This document shows positions 1-7,100 of a stretch of DNA of 11,868 nt, one piece after another. The notes under the pieces are model-generated. The model saw nothing but the letters and a program-made list of their open reading frames with translations. It ran no database searches and was not told where the DNA came from. The number at the start of each line of letters is the position of its first letter. Positions within the stretch are counted from its first letter, which is position 1. A program made the translations under genes and the position numbers. Source of the DNA: an uncultured Eubacteriales bacterium (GTDB taxonomy: Bacteria > Bacillota > Clostridia > Lachnospirales > Lachnospiraceae); the NCBI GenBank assembly GCA_900321145.1, contig ONVB01000054.1, positions 1-11,868 of the forward strand, written 5' to 3'.

Positions 1-232
1 CCTTGTGAGTGTAAAGTCGTATTTTGAGGACAGGAACTTCGAGATAGAGACAGGCTTAAAGAAGTTCGGAGCCATGCTGGGCGATTATGTTGAGGTGGGC
101 TGCAACTCTGTTTTGAATCCCGGAACGGTGATCGGACATGACACGAGTATTTATCCGCTCTCGCCGGTACGAGGGTATGTGCCCCCGTACAGCATATACA
201 AGACAGGCGGAGTCATAGCACCGAAGATGTAA
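1..232 (+). CDS. Left-handed beta-helix (hexapeptide) transferase, C-terminal fragment
   Basis: This is the 3' end of a gene that enters from the left edge. The frame is open through base 2, so the GTG at position 5 is not a credible start. About 77 residues remain and end at TAA. The stretch LGDYVEVGCNSVLNPGTVIG shows the imperfect [LIV]-G-x4 hexapeptide repeats of a left-handed beta-helix, followed by a PLSPVRG..P..SIYK tail. That combination is typical of clostridial proteins annotated as UDP-N-acetylglucosamine pyrophosphorylase-like or sugar acyltransferases. These are probably cytosolic and act on nucleotide sugars or cell-wall precursors, but the catalytic part lies outside the window, so substrate and reaction cannot be judged. 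The gene converges on bioB with only 9 bases between the two stop codons and no visible terminator between them. The fold is well supported; the function is inferred. Confidence 0.75.
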   Translation, partial: LVSVKSYFEDRNFEIETGLKKFGAMLGDYVEVGCNSVLNPGTVIGHDTSIYPLSPVRGYVPPYSIYKTGGVIAPKM

Positions 233-241
233 ATACGGTTC

Positions 242-1207
242 TTAATACGACCGGCCCATCTCGCTGAGCATTTTTTTGTCCTCGGCGATGGTGGAGCCGG
301 TCGTTGTCAGCATATTGCCCGTAATGGTTGCGCTGGCTCCGAAGCAGAAAGCCTTATGACCGTTCTCCTTAAGCAGGGCCCGGCCTGCGGCTATACGGAT
401 GTCGGATTCCGGATTAATGAATTTGAAGATCGCAACGGTGCGAAGTATATCGTCCTCGGTCAGCTGTTCATTTTCGGCAAACGGAGTGCCGGGTATAGGC
501 ATAAGGGCGTTGATGGGTATGGAAGATATGGAAAGAGTCGAAAGGGTAAGTGCCATATCGATCCTGTCCTCCCAGGTTTCGCCCATTCCGATTATCCCTC
601 CGGAGCATACGGAAAAACCGGCCTTTTGGGCCCTTTTGATATTTGCAAGTTTGTCGTCGAAGGTGTGAGTGGTGCATATCGACGGAAAGTATCTTCTTGA
701 AGTTTCTATGTTGTTATGGTAGCTTCTGACCCCCGCCGCATAAAGCCGCTCAAACTGTTTATCCGTAAGAAAGCCGAGAGAAGCGCACAGCCCGAATTTG
801 AGCTCGCTTCTCATTTTCGTATATGTATCTATTATTTTCTCAAAGTCCGCATCTGACGGACCTTTCCCGGAGGTAACTATTGCAAAGCGTGCCACGCCCT
901 CTGATTCGTTGGCCCTTGCGGCCGCGATTATCTCGTCTGCATCTAACAACGTATAAGTCTCGCAGGAGGTATGGTGATGGGCGGATTGCGCGCAGAATCT
1001 GCAGTTTTCACTGCATCCCCCGCTTTTACCGTTGATTATCGTACAGAGATCGACCTTGTCCGCATTAAAATGCTGTCTCAATCGGTCGGCACATCTGCCG
1101 AGCTCGTCAAGGTTGCAGTCCGTAAAAAATCCAAGCTCGTCGTCTTCCTTAAGGCGTCGGCCGGAGATGATCTCGTCCGTGAGTTTTGATAACTGTGTAT
1201 TATTCAT
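242..1207 (-). CDS. bioB: Biotin synthase (radical SAM)
   Basis: BioB inserts sulfur into dethiobiotin to make biotin, the last step of the pathway, in the cytosol. The 321-residue product has the radical-SAM cluster motif CSENCRFC (Cys65, Cys69, Cys72) within NGKSGGCSENCRFCAQSAHH. It also has YHNNIETS (163-170), CSGGIIGMGE (Cys201) and RIAAGR (271-276), all BioB hallmarks, and its length is normal for the family. The ATG at 1207 is chosen because AGGGAG lies 7 bases upstream. An in-frame ATG at 1252 would sit at or next to the predicted transcription start and has no ribosome binding site. Compared with the classical E. coli/Bacillus enzyme, the first ligand of the auxiliary [2Fe-2S] cluster (Cys97 in E. 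coli, in an RFC context) is alanine here (RFA, Ala109), while Cys141 and Cys201 remain. This may be the anaerobe-type BioB with a different auxiliary cluster. The gene is monocistronic and has its own promoter. No other bio gene is in the window. Confidence 0.95.
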   Translation of the reverse strand: MNNTQLSKLTDEIISGRRLKEDDELGFFTDCNLDELGRCADRLRQHFNADKVDLCTIINGKSGGCSENCRFCAQSAHHHTSCETYTLLDADEIIAAARANESEGVARFAIVTSGKGPSDADFEKIIDTYTKMRSELKFGLCASLGFLTDKQFERLYAAGVRSYHNNIETSRRYFPSICTTHTFDDKLANIKRAQKAGFSVCSGGIIGMGETWEDRIDMALTLSTLSISSIPINALMPIPGTPFAENEQLTEDDILRTVAIFKFINPESDIRIAAGRALLKENGHKAFCFGASATITGNMLTTTGSTIAEDKKMLSEMGRSY

Positions 1208-1260
1208 GATTGTTCTCCCTGAAGAATCATTTTTTTGACATCGGATAAGCACGGAGAGTC

Positions 1261-1289
1261 ATTATAGAAGCAAAATAAAGAAATGTCAA
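1261..1289 (-). promoter_or_regulatory. bioB promoter, near-perfect sigma-A consensus
   Basis: Read on the minus strand, TTGACA (1289-1284) is followed by a 17-base spacer and TATAAT (1266-1261), matching the consensus exactly. Transcription should begin near 1254, giving a leader of about 47 bases before the bioB ATG at 1207. Such a strong promoter for a vitamin gene suggests it is normally held down by a repressor, in line with the overlapping palindrome. Confidence 0.85.
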
Positions 1290-1313
1290 CCTGACATGCA
1301 AGATGGGTTACAA
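1283..1313 (-). promoter_or_regulatory. Candidate BirA (biotin repressor) operator
   Basis: On the minus strand an imperfect inverted repeat reads TTGTAACCC (1313-1305), 13 bases, then GGTTGACAT (1291-1283). The halves resemble the known biotin operator halves TTGTAAACC and GGTTTACAA. The right half covers the bioB -35 box, so an occupied site would block RNA polymerase. The 13-base gap is shorter than the 16 bases in the E. coli operator, and each half has one or two mismatches, so this is a candidate only. The context, directly upstream of bioB, is its strongest support. Confidence 0.5.
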
Positions 1314-1363
1314 TTTACCGGACAGAACGGTGACAAAAGGCACAGAGCAGATATACAGAATTG

Positions 1364-1404
1364 AAAAAAAGAACCCGGCATGCTAAAATGGCATGTACGG
1401 GTTC
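1364..1404 (-). terminator. Intrinsic terminator of the phosphoribosyltransferase-like gene
   Basis: On the minus strand GAACCCG pairs with CGGGTTC and an inner CATGC/GCATG pairs across a small bulge, enclosing a 7-base loop. Seven Us follow at once (1370-1364). It lies 27 bases beyond the stop codon at 1431 and separates that gene from the bioB promoter. Confidence 0.85.
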
Positions 1405-1430
1405 ATCTTTCCTATTCGATATGCTTGAAT

Positions 1431-2078
1431 TTACAGCTTTGAGAAACCGTGTGAGTTGACCATACCTGTGAGAGGCTGCTTAGCCTGGCACTGAGGACAG
1501 TCGGCAGCGGAGTGTGAGGCGTATCCGGGAACGTCTGCTGTGGTAAATACCGTGTTGACCGGGATTCCGCTTATCTCCTGTACAGCCGAGAAGAGGGAAG
1601 AGATTCCCGCAATTCGTCCGCCGTAGTACTCGATGCATGAAAGTGCTGTTCCGGTAGTCTTACCGGTAGTGGCGGTAGCAAGGAGCAGCAGTACATTTTT
1701 GTCTTTTATGGTATGAAGGAAGTTCTCTCTGAAGAAGAGCTGTCCGGCGGTAGTCTGCTCGGGAGTGATAATGAAGATAAAGTTCTGACTGTTCACCGAC
1801 TGCATGCCGGGTGAGCAGAGCTCGTCAGCTAAGTAAGCTCCTATGATCTCTGTGCCGTCCATACATACGATGGTGTCGATAAGCGTGCTTGTCTTATAGG
1901 CTTGCGAGATGTACTCGGCAACTGCCTTGGCCTCGCGTCTCTTGCACTTAAGGTGTGTCATATCTATGAAGTAGTTGATATGGGACGAAGAGGTCGCGTA
2001 ATGTCCGTAGGTGGCCTTGAGACTTATAAGCTTATTATAGTTTGATGTGATGATGATACTGTTAGAAACTTCTGCCAT
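1431..2078 (-). CDS. Phosphoribosyltransferase-fold protein (orotate PRTase-like)
   Basis: The 215-residue product looks like a type I phosphoribosyltransferase of the orotate PRTase-like group common in Clostridia; no signal peptide or membrane segment is visible. A beta-strand plus loop at 129-141 (VLLLLATATTGKT) occupies the place of the PRPP-binding loop. The C-terminus carries CPQC (Cys194, Cys197) and ends VNSHGFSKL, which could be a small metal-binding tail. The two acidic residues usual in the PRPP loop (as in VVEDVITTGGT) are replaced by Ala-Thr, so ordinary PRPP chemistry is doubtful. It may be a divergent salvage enzyme or a regulator that binds a nucleotide. The ATG at 2078 has AGGGGG 8 bases upstream. 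The gene has its own promoter and terminator. No pyrimidine gene is adjacent, so the pyrE symbol is not used. Confidence 0.7.
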   Translation of the reverse strand: MAEVSNSIIITSNYNKLISLKATYGHYATSSSHINYFIDMTHLKCKRREAKAVAEYISQAYKTSTLIDTIVCMDGTEIIGAYLADELCSPGMQSVNSQNFIFIITPEQTTAGQLFFRENFLHTIKDKNVLLLLATATTGKTTGTALSCIEYYGGRIAGISSLFSAVQEISGIPVNTVFTTADVPGYASHSAADCPQCQAKQPLTGMVNSHGFSKL

Positions 2079-2115
2079 AATATGATCCCCCTTTGAACTA
2101 AAGATTCATAGGATG

Positions 2116-2144
2116 ATTATACCGTGTGCGGGACATTTTAACAA
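2116..2144 (-). promoter_or_regulatory. Promoter of the phosphoribosyltransferase-like gene
   Basis: Minus strand: TTGTTA (2144-2139), a 17-base spacer, then a perfect TATAAT (2121-2116). The predicted start is near 2109, about 30 bases before the ATG, and the strong ribosome binding site falls between them. The -35 box matches four of six consensus bases. Confidence 0.7.
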
Positions 2145-2298
2145 GAAAAAAATGAAAGTCGGAAGACCGCGAAGCGACCTGGTTGCCGAATTGTAACACC
2201 GGTTACTGTTTGGCAGACGGCTGATGATCGGTAACATCGGCTGTGCGCGGAATGTGACTTTGAAAATATTAAGATATCTCAAAAATCGGAGGAAGAGT

Positions 2299-2508
2299 AT
2301 GGATTATTTCAGTATGGGTGATATCCCGCAGGAAAAAATGAGATTTGTGGAAAGCGGAGAAAATCTGGAAGTATCATTTCCTCAATGCGTGAGATGTGAG
2401 TATAATGCCGGAAGCCGTGCATGCGAGATGCTGGCCGAAAAACCGGTCGAGTATATGAGCAACGAGGAGAAATGCCCCATGAGGAAGAAGACTCGAAAGG
2501 GTGTGTAA
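2299..2508 (+). CDS. Small four-cysteine protein, probable zinc-binding
   Basis: A 69-residue protein of unknown function. It starts at ATG 2299 because GGAGG ends 6 bases upstream; the in-frame extension back to 2224 has no ribosome binding site and looks non-coding. Four cysteines are spaced C30-x2-C33-x8-C42-x16-C59 (FPQCVRC, SRAC, EKCPM), which could hold one zinc ion or an iron-sulfur centre. The C-terminus is basic (RKKTRKG). There is no signal peptide or membrane segment. No convincing promoter was found in the 220 bases upstream, which mainly serve the divergent phosphoribosyltransferase-like gene. A short hairpin downstream and a new promoter at 2559 suggest it is transcribed apart from the genes that follow. 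Coding status is likely from the start signal and cysteine pattern. Confidence 0.65.
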   Translation: MDYFSMGDIPQEKMRFVESGENLEVSFPQCVRCEYNAGSRACEMLAEKPVEYMSNEEKCPMRKKTRKGV

Positions 2509-2535
2509 GAGCATGCTCTGCGGTCCGCGTTGTGA

Positions 2536-2552
2536 GCGTCTCCTTAAGACGC
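2536..2552 (+). terminator. Weak hairpin after the four-cysteine gene
   Basis: GCGTCT (2536-2541) pairs with AGACGC (2547-2552) around the 5-base loop CCTTA. There is no run of Ts after it, so it would be at best a weak terminator. It sits between the stop codon at 2508 and the next promoter. A perfect 12-base palindrome, AGAGCATGCTCT, also overlaps the last base of the stop codon (2508-2519). Confidence 0.3.
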
Positions 2553-2558
2553 CTATGA

Positions 2559-2588
2559 TTGATTCACCTCCCGAAAATGTGCTATAAT
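2559..2588 (+). promoter_or_regulatory. Extended -10 promoter heading the 2636-10067 gene set
   Basis: TTGATT (2559-2564) and TATAAT (2583-2588) are separated by 18 bases, and TGC directly before TATAAT gives an extended -10 (TGCTATAAT). Transcription would begin near 2595, about 40 bases before the ATG at 2636. The same TGCTATAAT element recurs at 10152-10160 ahead of the last gene. Confidence 0.7.
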
Positions 2589-2635
2589 TGTGACGATTAT
2601 TCCAAGCACAGCGAGGAAGCATAAAGGAGATTCAT

Positions 2636-2836
2636 ATGGAAATCATTGAACTGAATACGGACAACGTGCTTGATTATGGTGGCATCCTGGATCCCGATAT
2701 ATCGGAAAGTATCGGCAGAGATTTCTTCCGTGGTGTCATTGCTTTGGATCAGAGCAAAAAGTCGGTAAGGGAACTTTCGGCCAAGCTGTTCGGAAAGAAA
2801 ACCGGGGATCGGATATTTTACGGATGCAGAGAATGA
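2636..2836 (+). CDS. 66-residue GNAT-like N-terminal half, possibly a truncated gene
   Basis: The start is firm: AGGAG ends 6 bases before ATG 2636. Its layout, a beta-strand (MEIIELN), a helix around residues 20-31 (DISESIGRDFFR), then strands VIALD and RIFYGC, parallels the first half of the GNAT-type protein at 9546 in this window. It stops before the acetyl-CoA binding segment (the region matching IPKYREHSYGEAL there). It therefore cannot be an acetyltransferase alone. It could be a remnant of a broken GNAT gene or a small domain that pairs with another protein. Reading the other frames past the stop gave no recognisable continuation, so no simple frameshift is evident. It is the first gene of the right-hand set and lies 21 bases before the membrane protein. 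The relationship to GNAT is by eye and of low certainty. Confidence 0.55.
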   Translation: MEIIELNTDNVLDYGGILDPDISESIGRDFFRGVIALDQSKKSVRELSAKLFGKKTGDRIFYGCRE

Positions 2837-2857
2837 GAGGAGTGTTGAACGAAAACT

Positions 2858-3982
2858 ATGTTAGAGAGATTAAATTACAGGGTTCTTATAATATATATCA
2901 TAACTTTGGTATGCATGGGGATTTTTGTACTCAGATATGAGCATATCAGAAAACGCGATACGGAGGATGCCAAAAATCTGTTTTGGATCCTTGTGTTGAT
3001 CGTCGCCGGTATGGTTGTGGACAGGAGCTATTGGCTGTTGGATCCGGCAGTTCGTATATTGGATGAAAAAGACAGCTTTTTTTTGACAGACACCTTCAAT
3101 TCGTTCTTATATTTTGTTAAAGAATTGCTTATACTCCAGAGCATATTTTTCTGGAACAGGTTTGTGGATTACGCGGTATACAGAAGCTTTGACCATGTGA
3201 AAAAGAAATATCGCAGAACGTTTATTCCGGCGATGGCCATTGCCGTACTGCTGATCGGATTCAGGTTGCTGCACAGTCCCCATTACAGAGAGTCATCAAA
3301 TCCTTTTCTGGTTATTTTGGATTTCTTTGGATTTGTGTGCTATATTTTGGAATTTTATTATGTTGCGAATGCAATATGGATCGGGTGGAAATCCACAAAG
3401 GAAAGGAAGGCTCCTACCTTCCTCAGGATGACTGTTTTTGTGATCCCGCTGATCCTGGGCTTTGTGCTCAACTACAGCTTTCTGTTTCTTCCAGAGAGTG
3501 TTATGTACGGTAACCTTCACTTGATGGATTGGCTGAGCTTTGACACGAGATTTCCTTTCCTGTTGATCGCTGTGATCCTTACATGGCGTACGGTGGAAAA
3601 AAGATATCGGTATATGGACCCGATAAATGGGTTTTATAACAAAGAATTCCTTTCTGATATGAATTCGTATATGGAAAAGAACGGCTATCCGAACGGAGTC
3701 GGTGTTTATTTCGGCTCACCGGGAAGCAAGGGAAAACTGATACCGGTTTTGAATCAGTTAAAGCCCATAGACTCGGAGATATTTTCCCTGGGAGAGGATG
3801 AATACCTGCTGATGGCCGGTCCGCAAAAGCAATCCGTCCTTCGGCTTCTGGTGAAGAGTGTAGAACTCGGACTTGCGCAAAATGACAAGGCACTTAAGGT
3901 AAAGAGTGCATTTGCAATAAGAAATCAGGATGAGAGCGTGGAGACGTTTACTAAACGGCTGCTTGAATTGAATGCAGAATGA
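2858..3982 (+). CDS. Seven-helix membrane protein with degenerate GGDEF domain
   Basis: A 374-residue integral membrane protein. Hydrophobic segments lie near residues 8-26, 41-61, 80-99, 121-138, 149-171, 188-210 and 231-246. A cytoplasmic C-terminal domain opens with DPINGFYN (254-261), matching the DPLTGLYN start of GGDEF (diguanylate cyclase) domains. The signature itself is GEDEY (312-316) instead of GGDEF, and the metal-binding Asp strand is replaced (GVYFGSPGSKG). The interval between the two motifs, 58 residues, looks shorter than usual. Making c-di-GMP is therefore unlikely; a sensing or scaffolding role is more plausible. The start is ATG 2858: a TGA in frame at 2846 prevents any longer form. 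The nearest AGGAG lies 15 bases upstream, so initiation may be weak or coupled to the gene before it (21-base gap). It is probably co-transcribed with 2636-2836. Confidence 0.75.
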   Translation: MLERLNYRVLIIYIITLVCMGIFVLRYEHIRKRDTEDAKNLFWILVLIVAGMVVDRSYWLLDPAVRILDEKDSFFLTDTFNSFLYFVKELLILQSIFFWNRFVDYAVYRSFDHVKKKYRRTFIPAMAIAVLLIGFRLLHSPHYRESSNPFLVILDFFGFVCYILEFYYVANAIWIGWKSTKERKAPTFLRMTVFVIPLILGFVLNYSFLFLPESVMYGNLHLMDWLSFDTRFPFLLIAVILTWRTVEKRYRYMDPINGFYNKEFLSDMNSYMEKNGYPNGVGVYFGSPGSKGKLIPVLNQLKPIDSEIFSLGEDEYLLMAGPQKQSVLRLLVKSVELGLAQNDKALKVKSAFAIRNQDESVETFTKRLLELNAE

Positions 3983-4114
3983 CGAACGAACGAGGCGGAT
4001 GCGGTGCGCGGACAGACAACTGAGATAATATGGCGGGGGCTATGACGTTTGTGTGACTGTATCGGTGATAGGATGTGCGACGTATCGATCGGCGAAATAC
4101 AGAGAGGACTTATC

Positions 4115-7100
4115 ATGGATAATAATTATTTACAGAAGGCGAATGAACAGCTGAATAAGGAGCTTCGCGTGGGTTCCGAGGAGAATGCCGGTCTGATGCG
4201 TGAGCGCATTCCGGAAGTAAAAAGTGAGCTTTATGACACGAATTTCATACGAAAAGACATCAAGGAGATCGAAGAACTCCTGCAGAATAAGGAGCATACA
4301 CTTACGGCGAAGCAGCTCGCGGAGCTTGAGGCCGTACAGGGAAGAAATGTGTCCACCCTGTTGATCATGTCCGAAAAGACAGTGGGCGATTCCAAGAAGA
4401 TGAAGGCAGTAAAGAAGGGAATCGCCGAAATCGAGCGGTATCTTCATAACGAAAGGAACCGACCGTTTATGCCCGACGACATGGAGTATCTTCTGGGAAT
4501 GTACGACAAAGCCATATTGGCCTGCAACGATTACCTGGATCATAAGAGCCCGACCTTCGGTACAGGCAAGGATCGCTACAGACAGGTACAGTATAATATG
4601 TCACGCCTGATGACCGAGGCGTCCAACTTCCGTGTAGCGCAGGAGCTTTTAAGATCCGGTGTGCTTGCGGGTGAGAAAAACTCAGCGCGTACCGCTCATG
4701 ATCTTATGGTTCAGGCAAAGCTCTACAAGCTTATGCCGGGAAGAGCCGGGGATGCAGTGCCGCAGGCCATGGAGCAGGCTACGGATGCACAGGTAAGTGA
4801 GCTTGGGACTTACGGAGAGATTCTATATACAGCTCTTTCCGGAAAGGAGGACCCGGCAGATCTGATCGCCAGATTGGAAAAAAGCGATAACGATAAAGAA
4901 CTGATCTTCGCTCAGAAGCTTCCGGCTCTGTTACGGAGTATCGTCTCCATGCTTCGGGATTTTAAGGAATACAAGGCGAGTGCCCGTATGTTTGTGTACG
5001 AAGACTCGGTTATCAGTCTGACACAGAATGCGGCGGGACAGATGAGGTTAAGCGTGGGTGACAAGTCGGTCCCGATCGGCAGAAATACCGGTGTTCTTGT
5101 GAATCAGCTTGCGCTTAATATCGTAAAAAATGAAAAGACCTATGGGGCAAAAGCAGTGGAAGATATCATGCAGCCGGTAGTAAAAGCGGGGGATGCGGAA
5201 TTCCTGGAAGGGCTTACCGGTAATATGCAGCTTATCACAAGCTATCTTTCCGCAAAGACCGGATTTGCTCCCTCGAAGTTTAACAATGCTAAGCCGCAGG
5301 AGCTTCGCTTATGGCTTGACCGTGCCTTTAAAGGATATATCAAAGAGCTGAAAGACTTGCTGGGATCGGCAGTATCGAACAACGTTGATGCGGACGAAAT
5401 GATCAATGGTGTGGAGACCAAAGAGCTTTTGAAGGAAACACAAAAAGAGGAGAACCGGGCGGATGTAGAGCAAAAGGTTACTATCGAAAAGCAGGAAGCA
5501 AAGCAGGATAAGGATGAATGGGAAGAAAATGAAAAGAAGATCATGAATATGATCTCGGATCTGATCTTTTCCTATGAAACCTGGACTGCGGATGAGAAGA
5601 TCAATAGTCCGGGAGAGCGGATAAAGCAGGTATTGATCAAAAATGCCGATGCACTCTGTATTCTGATCGCGGATATGTACAAGAAGGGCGAGGATCATTT
5701 GAAGATCATAAATGATATCGAGAAGCGCCTTCCGCTTTTCATACTCGAGGATGAGGAGCAGATTGCCGAATTTAAGAATATGGTTGCGGAGTCCGTGACA
5801 GGCATTATGCATGCTATCGATGCAAAGATCGCCGAGAAGAGTGCCGAGATGCTTCCTACGGTTTTGGAAAAACGAGAAGAGATAGCTGCAAAAAAACTTC
5901 TCCGCGCTCAAAAGAAGGAAGAGAAAAAACAGCCCTCCGCCGGTGGTATCTTTGGAGGTGGTCTTTTCGGTGCGCTCGGAAACCTTATAAACAAGGGTGT
6001 CGATCAGTTGGAAGAAATGGTCGATAATCAAATGGATGCAAAGCTTCAAAAGGTGGATACGGCAGAGAAGATATATGCGATTGCAGTTAACCATCTTGCT
6101 GATCCGCAGGCTTTAAAGAAAGGCGGAGGAGAGTTTTCACTTCCCTCTGTTTTTGATATTATCCGTGATCTTCCTGCAGAGCAGCTTGCCGAAGTGGAGC
6201 AAAAGATCGATGGCGGCATTGAAGATGTGACAGACTTGATACAGGAGACCGTATCAAAGTACTCCGGAGCCCTGTTTAATGCCAACGGTCAGCGGAAAGC
6301 GGAGGAAGCGCTGCCGGATCCGAATGCTAAGGGACTGAAGGATTGGGAGAAGAGAAATGCGCAGAGAAAGCTGATCAAAAAAGGCAATGACATACTCGAA
6401 AAGAAGATCAAGGAATGTCTTGCCAGCGGAGAGTCCGGTCAGGGAATGTTTACCAAGTATGTCTTCGATACTTATTTCGGTATGGTAGCCACTATGGATA
6501 AGCGTTCTATGATCGCTTCCATGATCAGGAATTCGAAGCCTGTAACAGAGGATTTCAAGGATGAAAACGAACCGGGAATAACCGAGAAGGTAAAGAACGA
6601 AAGGATAGCCCACAACAACAGTATACGCGCAAGGGCTATGGGAAATTATCTCGGCGGTATGCTGAAGGGTGCCGGACCGTTGTTCCAGAAGATGATGCAG
6701 GGACTGCCGACAGAGGGTCTTCCCGAGGAATTAAAGGGAGCTGTGGAGGATATGAAATCCAAGCTTTCACCAATCCCGGACGAGGTCGTGGAGGCGCAGC
6801 TTTATGCTATCGTGAAGCGTTCGCACAATCAGATCAAAAACATCAAGGTGGTAAAGCCGCTCGGTGCCGCATCAGTCGGACAGACCTTCCTGTGTAAGCT
6901 CACAAAGGCGGACGGAACCGAGGAAGAGGTTGCCATCAAGCTTTTGAAGCCGGATGTCAGGAACCGCATGATGCGTGAGAAGGATGTAATGCTCTTTTGT
7001 GCGCGTCAGACGGATAAGGATTCCCGAACCAAGGAGAATAAGCGAAGAGAAAAGGAAAATGAGATACGTCAGCAGCAGGGCAGGAAGAAAATCGCACTGC

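Noticed and set aside
356..700. Plus-strand open frame of 114 codons across bioB
   Set aside because: It lies wholly antisense to a well-supported biotin synthase and encodes no recognisable protein.
2193..2235. Inverted repeat GTAAC-N4-GTTAC with a further GTAAC at 2231, upstream of the four-cysteine gene
   Set aside because: The arms are only five bases and no promoter is placed so that the site would control it. It may be chance.
4024..4029. GATAAT as a promoter -10 for the UbiB-like gene
   Set aside because: The hexamer at the -35 distance (GCGGTG) does not match, so a separate promoter for the giant gene is not supported.
4049..4114. 22-residue N-terminal extension of the UbiB-like protein beginning at TTG
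   Set aside because: There is no ribosome binding site before the TTG at 4049 or the in-frame ATG at 4073, whereas ATG 4115 has GAGAGGA at the right distance. The extension reads like non-coding sequence.
5309..6094. Antisense open frame of 261 codons inside the UbiB-like gene
   Set aside because: It mirrors a strongly coding sense frame, has no ribosome binding site or recognisable domain, and is rich in Leu/Ile/Phe as expected from reading charged helical codons backwards.
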